Below, piece by piece: positions 12,501 to 23,831 of a stretch of DNA of 64,000 bases. The stretch is from positions 310,001 through 374,000 of the forward strand of contig JAFCMP010000524.1 of NCBI GenBank assembly GCA_017506865.1, written 5' to 3'. A model generated the notes under the pieces. That model ran no database searches. It saw only the letters and a list, made by a program, of their open reading frames with translations, and was not told the DNA's origin. Made by a program: the position numbers and the translations under genes. The DNA comes from Tribonema minus. Taxonomy: Eukaryota; Sar; Xanthophyceae; Tribonematales; Tribonemataceae. Within the stretch, counting starts at the first letter, position 1. Each line of letters starts with the position of its first letter.

Positions 12501-14931
12501 CTGGTGACAATGAGGAAGCCAGCAGTGGCAGCGTGCTGGTATTGCCGCGCTTGGGCCCGCCAGAACTCACGGACATCGCAGTGCCACTGCGGGCGTCACG
12601 GTTGCCGGAGCGACGAGGCGGTCTGGCCATGCCGCTTTTGGGGCTACTGGCACCAGCCGCATACACGGCCCAGGCATGCACAACACTGAGGCCGGCAATA
12701 ATTCATGCCACTGTGGCAGCAGGGGCCCTGAGGCTCGGCACTGACGAACACGGCGCAGTCACCTGGTTCGCGCAGCACTCATGCGCAATACGCGAGGACC
12801 AGGGACTGCCGCCAATCATCGAGGCCGTGCGACGCTCTACGCGAGCGCTGACAGCTGATGGCGGCGAAAAATCACGCACAGCTGTGGCCGAGCAGCTCCC
12901 AGCATCGTTGCTACGGTGGGCAGCAGATACGACGGCCGCAGCGTCGACGCTCCCCACTGCGGTGCAAGCGATCTACGCCGCAACTGCCGTCACGGAGACA
13001 GTGACCACTGAGCCAGCCCCACACACCCACGGCATTGTGCCTGGCGCCGAGGCGGCCGCTGCGGCGGCGACCGTACCTGGCCCTCAAGCCGCTGCCGCGG
13101 CTGCCCCTTCCACGCCCGCTAAAACACAAACTAGCGCGGAAGAAAGCAGCTGCAGCGGCGGGCAGGAGGACGACGACGACGACTGGGAGGCCTATGCTGA
13201 CGAGATCTGCAGGAAGGTAGTGCCCCGCCGCCGGCGCGGTCACTTCACGCACGGACTACAAGCCGGCCTTTCAAATGTTCTTCGACGTCAATACGAGGAT
13301 TGCCTGGTGGAGGACCTAGAGGCTGCCTCGGCTGGTGCCGTGGGCAAGCCGACGCAGGCTGCACCTATTGGTGACTCGCGCGACACCAGCCGCCGCCGCC
13401 AACAGGCTAGCGCACGGGTCCTGGCGCAGCTGCGCAGCCAGCGTGCGTCCGGGGCAATGGCGTGGATGAGCGTGCCACCCACTGCCAATGACCGCCCGGG
13501 TGCGGCGCCCATGTCCAGTATGGCAGCAGCCACGATGATTTTGATTGCGATCTTCATAGACGGGTGGGGCATACAGGGCGAGGTGTGCCCATGGCGGTGC
13601 AGTGATGTGAGCCCCACCTCCACGCATGCGATCAGCTGCCCCAGCCAGCACATACGGGGGCACAACGCGACACACACTGCCCAAAAGCGGTGCCTGCAGC
13701 GCATCTTGAGACAGCACCATGTCTCTATTGTCCGCAATGAGGACGCTAGCGTCTTCAAGGTACCGGGGTATCGGGCGGACACAGTCATTGACCCAGGGTG
13801 TCTGCACTTTAGCAGTGCATACCGTAACAAGAGAATAGTGCTAGACACAAGTGTGCGCGCGCCCACAGCGAGCTCGTACCTGACAGGCAAAACAAATGCC
13901 TCGAACACGGACGGCTATGCTGCTGGGGTGGGGGAGGACGCGAAGGTCAAGCACCACACCGGCACCTTGACGTCATCTTGGGCTTTTGTGCCATTCGTGC
14001 AGGAGTCGTACGGACGGCTGGGCAAGCAGACAAGCCTTTTTGTTAAGGAGTTGGCAATGCACTCAGCACTGTGCTCAGGGGGGGGGAAGGCAGATGTGTT
14101 ACGCAAGGCCGGGTTAGCTAAGCGTCAGATCCTCATTGAGCTGAGCATATCGCTGGCGCGGGAGTTGGCGGAGCGCGTCATGGCGTACACACGTGGAGCG
14201 CGAATGCTGGGCTGTGTTGCGGCGCCGGTATCCAAGCTCCTAGGGCACAGCGCAGACTAGGCTGCTGCGTTGACGCAAGCTTTTCGATTGCATAGGCAAC
14301 CCGGCCTCCCTTGGGCCTTTATAAATACAAGTCCATACGTACATATGTTCAACTGGGAATATCGCTTAGCAGCACATCGTACTTAAAATTGACAATGTGC
14401 ATTGCATTCGCCAGGCTTGTGCCTGTTGAGTGCAGAGGCGCGTTGCACACCCAGGACACTCTGATAGGACGTATCATCCATGTACGTGGTTCAACGCGAG
14501 GCCTATCGATACTACCATGATGGTATCAAGTGGTGTAACAGTTGACGTCGAGGGGTGCTGCTTACATGTGCTTAGTCCACAACTGCTGAACACCGCTGGA
14601 CGAAATCAAGCATGCACAAAGGTTTCTGTGTATTTAGTAGGGCCACACATGCCAGCTGGCGAACAGTGTCTTGATTGCAGTTGCACAGCAAGTCGGCGAA
14701 AGCAAAATTGAAGCAATGAACTCCAAGAACCCCTTCGGATGCTCTGATTACAATGGTAGTCCTTGACATCCAGATCGGAGTACATGGTCTGGGTTAATTC
14801 GCTGGCAGACACGCATCTCAGGCACATGCATATCAGGCCACAGAAAAATGTTGCTAATACTATACACATGTGATGAGACTGACCTCGGTCCAACCCTCCT
14901 CTTCCTCCACTATCGCCGCAGCATTGTCATC
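6525..14931 (-). CDS. DUF3054-family membrane protein, copy A
   Basis: Multi-pass membrane protein of unknown function; related proteins occur in bacteria and photosynthetic eukaryotes. Recognised exons, in gene order on the minus strand: 14931-14884, 10824-10768, one ending at 9262 (Gly-rich, ending 'CMGWCDVRKR'), 8474-8350, 7605-7498, and 6706-6525 with TAA at 6527-6525. The last three, in phase, form the domain: 'WPLVVGDVAAF', 'AAPFCIGWMGVAPLMGAYKP', 'PPLSFTVEAM', 'VFGWRG'. The family's GR..H after the first helix reads GEVYYIG here, and R(T)AAPF reads GLAAPF, so two usually conserved motifs are altered although no stop interrupts the exons. The first coding exon is unresolved; a conserved ATG near 15447 is a candidate, and any plastid transit peptide cannot be judged. 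A LINE lies antisense in the intron between the first two listed exons. Order of the upstream exons is inferred from conservation with copy B. Confidence 0.72.
6690..7010 (-). repeat. Acceptor-junction copies, DUF3054 copy A last exon
   Basis: On the minus strand the acceptor TCTTGCAG|CGGGAGTGG (exon start 6706) has look-alikes near 6855 (CTCTCGCAG|CGGATATGACC) and 6995 (TCTTGCAG|CGGAAGTGACC), spaced about 150 bp. Copy B has the equivalent near 17615. None of the look-alikes continues the open exon. Confidence 0.75.
9150..10720. repeat. Local tandem duplication inside unit 1
   Basis: The block at about 9.25-9.96 kb recurs at about 9.98-10.70 kb: TGGCATCTACCATTGAAGTG, a Gly-rich exon-like stretch, and CCCGTGACNTNTCATNCTGCAC are shared. 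Unit 2 has a single equivalent at 20.2-20.95 kb. The exon ending at 9262 lies in the first block; the second is degenerate. Confidence 0.65.
10862..14338 (+). mobile_element. Non-LTR retrotransposon (LINE) with RT and RLE-type endonuclease, 5'-truncated
   Basis: Open reading begins in the flank, at 10857 just past an in-frame TGA at 10854, and is coding-like from the first element base, so the 5' end is truncated. RT motifs: 'GGLDGLRYEHLL', 'RRPIACSSVWRRLLG', motif A 'QLDCENAFNSVDRA' (about 11625-11670), motif B 'GCQQGDPLGPL' (about 11800-11830), motif C 'FLDD' (about 11949). One frameshift near 11830 separates motifs B and C. Then come a thumb region, a low-complexity linker, a Cys/His cluster (CPWRC...H...C...H, about 13585-13680) and a restriction-like endonuclease with 'YRADTVID' and 'VLDTSV' (about 13768-13854). 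Stop at 14258-14260, then a short 3' UTR. GTACA occurs at 10857-10861 and 14339-14343, a likely target duplication. The matching site near 21100 in unit 2 is empty, so insertion post-dates the duplication. It is more GC-rich than the host introns and antisense to the host gene. Confidence 0.9.
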
Positions 14932-15639
14932 CTGGTGACAGACGCAAGATGCAAGCACTATAAGTGTCGTCAAGAATCATGGTGTCCATCAATCTCGAGA
15001 GAAGCCTTAACGACCCACTGCTTCTTGTCCAATGCTTTCAGTCAGAATTGAAGCAAGTGTGCATAACGGCAGTTATTCCCCGGTGGTTACAACTCGCTCC
15101 CGTTCAATCAAAAGCGCCAGAAGACGAAGACGCAGAGTGCGCAACCGCATGAGAACGACATGAACGAGCACGATCCGTGTTGCATAGCGTGCAGGAAACT
15201 GAGAAACTGCAGCAATCAACCATTTCCTTGTCACGCGGCACAGGAGGCTCAAACGCTACCAGCTGGACGCACTGGCGTCGTGCCACCATCAGGCGCATAG
15301 TATCTCTAGGATCACGTCACTTCTGTGACCTGTCGAGTAGATGCACACTGCAGCACACAGCACTCTGCACACACTACACAGCTTTAAAAAAGAGAATAAA
15401 TACGATCCTGATCCTGGCGCGACATCCGCTGGAGCTCTTACCGCCATCGTGCGTTGTGTGGTATATGTTGCTGCAGGTCGTCGATCCGCTTTGTTGCTCT
15501 GAGTGGCAGTACCGCTCCCGCTTCGACACACCCGCACAGCTCACCTCTGTTGCAGGAACGTGCTTGCACCGATCTCGCTCCGTTGTGATGTTATTAGTGA
15601 AAGCACACAAAAAGATCTCACATGCGCGCGCATGCCCCC

Positions 15640-17282
15640 CCCCGACCTAAAATTTTGACATTCATGATCGGCTGCACAAACACTTGCAAACTGTACACTT
15701 CTTTGTGCAGCAGGGCAGCATCAAGTCCATTCCATCAACTTGTATTGGTCCTGTACGTTGCTTCCAGGGCTCATCTGCAGCAATTGCTGGCACCGTTTTT
15801 ATGGTGGCACAGGTCATTGTGCACTATCGTGTTGATGATGCTGCAACCCCCATCACAATTCAGCAATGAACATGGTCGGGAACTTATATGCGATGACACA
15901 CAAAAGTTCTTCTTCACATCTCTCGCATGCTTGCGGCATGAAGTTCATGCTTCCGGAACGTCATGCACTGAACTCTGCAAGTCCATCTGCCTACATCATG
16001 GTCAAGGCCGAAGCATCAAATTGGCTGACCATAATCAGCAACAAAGAGATGAAAACGCGGCCACGCACTCGTGTACAACAAGTTTCCATCTTTGCAGTGC
16101 ACGCACGCTTGCGGCATACTCATCGTGCGTTCCGAAGGCGCTGCACCGAATGTTGGAGGATTTTCTTCAGGAATGGCAAAGGAAACAACAACCGTTGAAA
16201 CCGGGAGCATCAAAGTGGCTGGTGAAGGCCCACCATCACCTCTTTGCTTGATGCATGAATCCGAGCTCACACATGTATCCAAGTTTTGTAACCCAACATT
16301 GATTTCTGATGCGCCATGCCAGACTTGCACATGGAAGTATAGCTCAATAATGAGGTATGTGTTCTTGTTGATGCACCAAATGGCCAAATCAGGCCCAATG
16401 CCAATTCCACTGCACCATATGCAAGTGCTTCCAGGGTACCGCAGTGACTTAAGTCAAACCCTATGTAAGACTCAAATGGCAGACAACACATTTTGCTCAG
16501 GACTGCAGGCCCGATTATGACCAGCATGAGTACTTACACATGGAGGAGGACGTGGGGGAGAACCCCGAGATGCCATTTGGTGGCGGCGGCGTTTGAGTGG
16601 TTGTCGTTGCGACACTTTCAGACTGTCATACGACATGTAGATTCCTTACAGCTAGATGCCAATCATCTGGGCTTTTCCGCCCCTGAGCGAGAATTAATAA
16701 AAAGTACTTACTTAGCATTCAATGCACTGAAAATTGGTACAAAACTTGATGCATGGAGCTAGCGGTGAAGTTGTTTTCTCGGGGCTGGCAATGCAGCAAG
16801 GTTGACAGCACAAACAAAACAAAGCGTACATAAAGGCATCAGCACAATAGAGCATGCCCGTGCTTATTGCTCCCATCTCATCGTTCCTCCCTCACACAAA
16901 CCCAAAATTGGCATACTCTACCTCTGCCACACACGGCACTTGCCACTCACTGCCCTGTGTGCATCAGCTGTGCACTTGTGGCTGATGCCACACAAAAATC
17001 TCAAGCCTTGTGGTGGCACATACGACACAAAACCCCCAAGCCAAACCCAAAACAACGCCCCTTGCGAAGGCACCAATGGCGACTCGCAACTGCTGTGCGT
17101 GACTCTCCGGCGGCACCAACTTCAAAGGTTGACGCTCCGCTCCCATAGTTTGGATGGCGTCGGTAGGCTCCATGTACACAGCGCGCACAAAGCAGATGTG
17201 CACAGTGCACACAAAGCAGATGTGCGTCCACCATTGAAGTTGCAGCACAAAGCACCCGCGAAATACCCTCTCGCAACAGCCC
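15640..17282. other. Unit junction and 3' flank of DUF3054 copy B, no gene recognised
   Basis: This stretch resembles the flank downstream of the lectin gene (5.95-6.5 kb), confirming that the duplication includes intergenic DNA. It also contains a 169-bp dispersed repeat at 16539-16707. I recognise no coding exon. Confidence 0.6.
16539..16707 (+). repeat. Dispersed 170-bp repeat, copy 1
   Basis: Reverse complement of 40061-40230 with high similarity along the whole length. Ends are CATGGAGGAGGACG and GAATTAATAAAAAGTAC. AGTACTTA flanks this copy on both sides (near 16529 and 16703), possibly a target duplication. Short relatives of the end (GTACTTTTATTAATTTCGC) occur twice at 40550-40610. 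No terminal inverted repeat or coding capacity is evident; the family is unknown to me. Confidence 0.7.
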
Positions 17283-20200
17283 CTAGCCCTTCAGAGCGGC
17301 CCTGAGCCTCTGATAGAGTTTCTCAGGGACGTCTGCGTGGTTAGTCAGTAGCACATAGGTGCCACGCCAGCCAAACATGATGACGCCAGTGGCAGCCATG
17401 CCGACGACAATGAAGGACAGAGGCGGAAGCTCCCTGGTCATGACCGCGCGCAGTGCCACTCCCGCTGCGAGAGCGCATGCGAGAGAAGCTTCACTTGAGT
17501 GACTATGAAGCTAGGCCAGTTGACCAGTTGCCTGCGACAAACAGAGCCAGAGCTAATGCCAGAAAGCTTGTGAGCTGACGCACACATGTGAACAATCTGG
17601 TCATTTCCGCTGCAAGAGGGGAGACATTGAGGGACAGGCACTTTAGTGGCGACTCACATCATGAGCTCGGAGTCTCGGGTGTTGGAGGGCATTCGAAACG
17701 TAAATCCAGGGGCACTGGCAGCAGTGAATCGTTTGCTGGCTTCAAAGTGTGTAGGTCTACTTGATCGGGTGCGCCTGACGGTGATGCGGGGCCAGCACAT
17801 GCTGTTCACTCAGAAGTGATTAGGCATTGCACGTTTTTCTGCATACCCGCAAATGCCGCGCAGCACCCAGCATGCATGCTCATGACCACAGCTAAGCTCA
17901 CTCAGAAATTCCCTGCTGCGATGTGGTTGGTGGCAAAAGCGAAGTATGCACCTCGAGAACCAGTGTACACAGTGGGTCAGGATCGAAGGACGACGCTCGT
18001 TGTTGCCCACGTCAGAATATGAGAGGATATGAACGAATGACTACAATGCCGCAGATATGGATGGTGCAGAAGTGCGTGTGCCTGAGAGTTCAACTTTGAC
18101 GTTTTACAAGGCCTTGGCACAGATTAGCACCTCGAGCATGTATTCAATGAAGTGAATATCTCATCCCAAATGTGAAGTGAAGAAGTTGAACTTTGCGCTT
18201 ACCAGGAACTGCAACAGCCCATGCAGGGGCCAGCGCCTTGACCATATCTTTCTGGCTAGATGTGGCATTGGGTTTATAGGCCCCCATCAGAGGTGCCACC
18301 CCCACCCATGCTGAGGGCACATCAAGACAACATCAGGGCACACAAGTTGGCGTTGATCATGTACTCTCAGATGTTGCCACAAAATCCAGGTGCATAGCGT
18401 ATGAAGCCGTTGCGGTGCATCAAAGTCGAAGTTCAAATTGCTACGCTCACATGCGTTGGCGGCAAGATTTCTGATGACATGAAAGTGGAAAGCTGGGCTG
18501 AGGGGCCGCTCACTGAAATAGACGCTGTCGTTGAGGATTGAAGTACTGCTGCAATCATACTTACATGCTGTCTGCGGCAGTGCAGCACACTGGGTGCACG
18601 CATGAAGTCCTGCTGCGGCTATGGCGTACAGTTACTGAACTACCTTTAGGGACACAGCCATTATGTAGCGGCGGTATGACTTTCTGAGCAGTGCCGGAAC
18701 ACCGTTAGCGGGCGGGTCTAATACTTCACTGAGGATAGTGTCATCGTTTACACATGCGAAAACTGGCAATGATTAGTGTGCACACGCCAGCACAGCGACA
18801 TTGCACCACTTTGTGAGCTATCTTCTATCTTCAAGGCAGCGGTGGGGGGGTTGGTACAGCAACATTCCGAGTAGTGCCACAAGCGGTATTGTTAGCGGGG
18901 CCCTATTAGCCAGCTCCGCAGCACTTTTGATAGTGAGTCAGCATTATCTGTGGATACAGTATATGTGCACTGGTGGCGGTTAATGCGCATGCGCAAGCAC
19001 AGCCACACTGCACCAGATTGGACGGTTGCGGATGCGTAAACTCAAGCTCACCAATACAGAATGGTGCTGCGGTCCTGACAATGTCGAGGTCAAAGGTGGA
19101 GTCGCCGTGATAGCCCCTTCCTATCCACACAAACACGGTGAGCGCTGCAACATCTCCCACCACTAGGGGCCACCTGATGCACCAAACAGCAGTGAGCAGC
19201 AATTCATGTAGTGATGCAAGTGATCTATCAAGGAATCAGCAGTTATATTGAGTGCGATATGTGGACAACCATGACACTGTCACCAATGGGTGCCATTGGC
19301 ATTGATCAAGTGCGGGCGGTGAGGGTTCAAGCATCACAAACAGTGCTGCATCAGCCCCCACCACTAGGGGCCACCCGATGCAACAAACAGCAGTGAGCAG
19401 CAATTCATGACGTGTCGCAAGTGAGTTGACAAGAAACCAGCAATTCCATTGAGCACGATATGTGGACAACAATGACATTGTCCACCAATGAGTGCCGTTG
19501 GCATTGATCAAGTGCGGGCAGAGAGGGTTCAAGCATCACAAACAGCGCTGCATCAGCCCCCACCACTACGGGCCACCTGACGCAACAAACAGCAGTGAGC
19601 AGCAGTTCATGATGTGACTGCAGGCCGACATTGCAGGCAAAATGAATGTGCAGCAAGGCAGAACCTTGCCACATGGTGGAGCGATGGCATAGAACAAAGA
19701 AAAAGCTTGAAAGCGACATCACACGGCATCAAATCACTAGGGGGCACCTGATGCAAGTGAGTTAACAAGAGAGCATCCAGTACATTAAGTGCAATACGCG
19801 CATAGCGATGACACTGTTAAATAATGTTTGCCATTTGATCGCGACAGTAAGCACAGCAAGGATCAGATGCGGGCAGCGAGGGTTCAAGCATCACAAAGAG
19901 CCCCAAAACGACAGTTGAATGATGCTTCATGCCAGTGGTGCCTGCATACTGGTGTGAATCTCAAGTGCAAGGAAGGCTCAATTGTGGCTGGCTGAAGAAA
20001 GTTACAGAAGCTGTCACTCTGCAATCAATGAAAGCATGTCTCATATGACGTAAAAGCCTCTTGGGTGAACACTGGTTTCTGCATATGCACTCTTCATGTC
20101 GACAGGCTTTGCATGGGGAACGTGTGCCGACCAAGAGCACACTGTATGGCCACAAAAACTAACCTTTTGCGTACATCGTGCCAGCCCATGCAGGTGTGGC

Positions 20201-21693
20201 TCCCACTAGGCCTGTTAGACCCCCTCTTGCCCCCCTCAGACTGACCACTAGGCCCATTAGACCCCCCCTTGGGCCCCTCAGGCTGACCGGCGCCCACCCC
20301 TGCTGCTGGCTGGCTCCAATGAACAAGAGCACGCAGCAGCACCATAACAACAGAAAGTGAAACTGTCGTCAAATAAACAACAGCGCGGAGCGTCACCACA
20401 ACAACATGAAGTGTAACTGTCGTCTGAGACCGCAGGTCGTGACGACATCTTTGCACATTCACACGTAGCAAAGGCGTACAAGTTAGTGCGGTTCTTCAGA
20501 TGACGAAGCAGAGGGCAAGGTCACAATGTTATAACGGCAGTGCAGTTTGAGCAGGCAAGCGCAGTAAACTGATCCCGGTGACATTTCAGGTTCGAGGTGT
20601 TTCGCGCTACAGGTGAAGCCGATACAATAGCAGCACGGGGTTTGATTGACGATACACATGTTTCCCGTGACATTACATGCTGCACGTGATGCTCTAGCTA
20701 CAATTCAAATTCTCTAAATCTGAGATAAAAGTGGGACTTGAACAGGGGGTGCTCAAGCGAACTTGTCAAACGCGCATCCAGCAGTAGGACACACATGCAG
20801 TCAAACACAGCGCGCAGTCGAGGTCCACATGGAAAGGGAGGGTGGGATCTGCAATTACTGCGCGTACACTGCGGCGCAGCCTGGCTGGAAGAACTCTACC
20901 ATAAGTCAGCCGGTGTTTATGTATGTACACGTCAGCGAACTTCACTTCAACCCTAGCTCTACTTCTACCCCTAAGCCCGGTTCGCATCCGGCAATCAAAA
21001 CACCGAGTCTGACCTGGGGAATGTATCTGTCGGTGAGCCTGACCCCTCTGTCTGAGGCCTGCACCTCAACCTGTGTACAAGAGGAGAGGAGAAAAAACCT
21101 ATGAGCACATAGCTTCATGGATGAATATTGCACAGCAGAATCGTCGTACTTCACTGGGTGAACTTGCATTGTATCCGTCAGGCCTGTGCCTGGTGCCTAC
21201 ATCGATGGATGATGGCGTACTGTGCACCCATGACAGTTCACAGGACCGTGGCATTTGTGTACGTGGTTCAATGAGAGGCCTATCGATATTAGCATGATGG
21301 CATCAAGTGGCGCTGACACCCAGGGGTGCTTCACATGCTCGGTCCACTACCGTTGAACATCGCTTGCCAAAAGAGAGCAAAAAAGTTTTGTGTATTTGTG
21401 GAGCGGGGTCACGCATACCAGTTGGCGGAGAGTGTCTTCATTGAAACCGCACAGCAAGTCCGCGAAGTTGAAGCGACATTAGAACTCTGAGGACCTCCTG
21501 TGATGCTGTAACTATAAAACAATACACCTTCGCGTTCGATTTCGAGCACATGGTCGAGCTCATTCGCTGGTGGACATGCATCTCAGGCACATGCATATCA
21601 GGCTACAGAAAAGTTGCTATAGTTGTTGATTTTTTTGCATCTCACCTCGGTCGCACCGTCCCCTTCCTCCACTCTCGCCGCGGCATTGTCGTT
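17283..21693 (-). CDS. DUF3054-family membrane protein, copy B
   Basis: Paralogue of copy A with the same exon layout. Recognised exons: 21693-21646 (48 bp), 21070-21014 (57 bp), one ending at 20164 (Gly-rich, ending 'CMGWHDVRKR'), 19173-19052 (122 bp), 18310-18203 (108 bp), 17464-17283 (182 bp, TAG stop). Phases agree from the Gly-rich exon onward. This copy matches the family better than copy A: 'VVGDVAALTVFVWIGRGYHG', 'IVRTAAPF', 'GAYKPN', 'PAGVALRAVMTRELPPLSF', 'FGWRGTYVLL', followed by a soluble tail ending RAALKG. The GR..H and RTAAPF motifs are intact, so B is the better candidate for the ancestral function. The GW after PF is AW here and GW in copy A. Several hydrophobic helices are expected. 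The 5' end is not resolved; a conserved ATG at about 22218 is a candidate. Function of the family is not established. Confidence 0.8.
19158..19760 (-). repeat. Exon-start copies upstream of DUF3054-B exon (19173)
   Basis: The acceptor and first codons (GTGGCCCCTAGTGGTGGG) recur near 19173, 19375, 19574 and, degenerate, 19745, spaced about 200 bp. The extra copies read WPLVVGADAALFVMLEPS rather than WPLVVGDVAALTVF, and lack the rest of the exon. They also share flanking CAACAAACAGCAGTGAGCAG. Confidence 0.85.
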
Positions 21694-22443
21694 CTGTTGG
21701 CAGACGCAAGATGCAAGCGCCATAAGAGTCGTCACAACTCATTGTGTCCATCGAACTCAAGAGAAGCCTTGAAGAACCCTACTGCTGCTCTTCATCCAAT
21801 ACTGAAAGGAAGTACCTCAATGCGGCAATTAATCCCGTGATTTTAACGTCGATGTAAGCACCTGGCTCCCCTGAACCAAGTGCACGCGGATGGCCAGCAG
21901 ACTAAGGTGGCAGCGTTGAATCGCATGTAAACGACATGACATGAATGAGCACCTGTTTGTGTTGCATGCTTTCAAAAGTATAACTATGTTGCAGGAAACT
22001 GGAGCAACATCAACCACTCATTGATGTTGTGCGGCACAAGACGGCTCGCAAACGCAATCAGCCGATGGATGCACAGGCGCCGTGTGAGCAACATGCACCA
22101 TAATACCTCTGAGAGCATGTTTTTCTCCAGTAAACCTGTACAAGTAATAGATGTATCTTGCAGCTTGAACGAATAAACACGATCCAGCGGCAAATTCGCA
22201 GGGTGCTCTCACCGCCATTGTGCGTTGTGTGGTACGTGTGCCGCAGGTCGTCGTTCAGCTTCAGGTGCTCTGTCACAGTACGTAGCGCTCCCCACTGCAG
22301 ACGCCCACACCTCGCTTCAGCCAGGAACGTGCTCGCACCAGTCTGATCCGTTGCGATCTTATTAGTGACCTTTAATCACCTGATATAGGATACACCAGCA
22401 GAGCGTTGAGAGCAATGGGCGGACGGCGTGATGCCTATGGAGC

Positions 22444-22503
22444 ATGTTTGGAACAGGGGTTAAAGCTCTCGGCACCTCCTCCAAGCTGCAGGATCTTGTG
22501 AAG
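22444..22503 (+). CDS. Candidate first exon of an unidentified plus-strand gene
   Basis: ATG at 22444 opens 20 codons (MFGTGVKALGTSSKLQDLVK) ending exactly at a strong donor, AAG|GTGAGTG. Splicing to an acceptor near 23140 would continue in phase with LREQQASRAATSS, but I cannot confirm that exon. It would be divergent from DUF3054 copy B with only about 0.2 kb between them. Small open frames with a donor can arise by chance. Confidence 0.3.
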
Positions 22504-23369
22504 GTGAGTGCACGATGCTGCGTTTCTTGTGCTCGCATCAAAAACACTGCAGCACCTGATCTTCTGCTGACATGGGGATCGTGAAAACACTTAGGCACAG
22601 TGCATAAGTCGCTCGGCGTCGATTATGGCTGCCTGCACACACATTACTGGTGTCCGCTTGAACCTGTTGCACTTTTCGCTCCTGATGCCATCAGGCAGGC
22701 AGGGAAGTTCTCAGCTAGTTCTGCCAGGAACCAGTTTCTTCAGTGGTGGTGCGCTCATGAGCGCATGACGCCTTCAGCCTGCGCCCTTTCCAGTTTCTCA
22801 GTCTTTGGTGTGTACCAATCGTTTTCTTTGAAGAAGTGCCAATGCATTTTGTGTACCTGCATTGCATATGCCGCCCTCTGACCATGCCATGAAGCTTAGC
22901 TGGGCGGTTTTTCATGGGCTCGGCAATGTACATGATTGTGCACACTGGCACTCACTACATTATCTGACATTTCTCAATACGCTTGTTGCTGTCTGTCTTG
23001 CATTCCAGGCAGCTGGCCTTCCAGTCAGGTCAGAGCAAAAGAACTGACAGAACCTGCTAGCGCAACATGTGCTGGAACATAGCGCAGCATATGCTGGCAG
23101 TGTGCAGTACAGCCACAGTTCAGCCTTGAGAGAAGCGCTTACAGCTGCGTGAGCAGCAAGCATCGCGCGCCGCTACTAGTTCGTGCGCTGCATGCTCAGC
23201 GCAGACGGCAGAACCTCGCATGCAACGACTGCGGCGGCACCGGCCGGAACGTGCTTACACCAGTCTCAAATAAGTTACGATCTATTAGTGCGATGAACAC
23301 GAAAAACATACAGGTCAGCACACATTGGGGGGGGGGGAAACATGCAGGTCAGCACACATTGGGGGGGGG

Positions 23370-23831
23370 GCAGCGGGCTATGGGGTCACGGTGTGGTCAT
23401 CAAAAGCCGCCCAGAAGTTCAACCGTGTGGGCATCGACAGGAGCTGCACGGGGCACCACGTGAAGTCCCTTCTGAACATACTGGACAGCGCTCGTGGTGA
23501 CATGCTGATCACAGACCTCTTTCCGTTGCTCAACAGACCTCGAGAAGGCGGCGTCAGCATGAAGGATCCAAGCCACATGATTGTAGTGGCCGAAGTCCGA
23601 AGTCCTTGAGAGGTTTGTAAGCATGTGGCGTGGATCCTTCATGCTGATGCCGCCGTCCCGAGGTCCGTTGACCAACGGGAAGAGGTCCGTGATCAGCATG
23701 TCGCCACAGCTGCCGTTCAGGATGTTGAAGAGGGACTCCATGTGGTAGCCCGTGCAGCACCTGTCGGTGTCAACACGGTTGAACTTCCGTGCTGCTTTGG
23801 ACGACCACGCTGTGGCCTCACTGCCCGCTGC
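23370..23831. repeat. Inverted repeat of coding-like sequence (two 210-bp arms)
   Basis: Arms 23370-23579 and 23622-23831 are inverted copies separated by 42 bp. Both, read outward to centre, encode nearly the same peptide: W-S-S-K-A-A-(Q/R)-K-F-N-R-V, then C-C/S-C-T-G-(H/Y)-H, then GDMLITDLFPL and SMKDP. Many differences fall at third codon positions. Each arm starts at GGCAG|CGGGC, a plausible splice acceptor, so each resembles the start of an exon. I do not recognise the protein family. Confidence 0.8.

Larger units (their letters stand above)
5950..22370. repeat. Tandem segmental duplication carrying the DUF3054 genes
   Basis: Unit 1 runs from about 5.95 to 15.64 kb, unit 2 from about 15.64 to 22.37 kb. 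Paired blocks occur in the same order: 5.98-6.14 with 15.64-15.76 and 16.49-16.53 (flank downstream of the lectin gene), 6.26-6.73 with 16.82-17.49, 7.44-7.62 with 18.18-18.32, 8.35-8.48 with 19.05-19.18, 9.2-9.4 with 20.1-20.3, 10.7-10.86 with 20.95-21.11, and 14.35-15.6 with 21.1-22.37. Subtracting the 3.5-kb LINE in unit 1 makes the units similar in length (about 6.2 and 6.7 kb). Introns have diverged strongly while exons keep length and phase, so the duplication is not recent. Confidence 0.85.

Noticed and set aside
13100-13260. Separate acidic low-complexity gene within the LINE
   Set aside because: It is the linker between RT and endonuclease domains of the same open frame.
16540-16580. 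Peptide EEDVGENPEMP resembling a 2A ribosome-skipping motif
   Set aside because: The NPGP core is missing and the second copy of the repeat (40.2 kb) has changed it; the repeat has no open frame around it.
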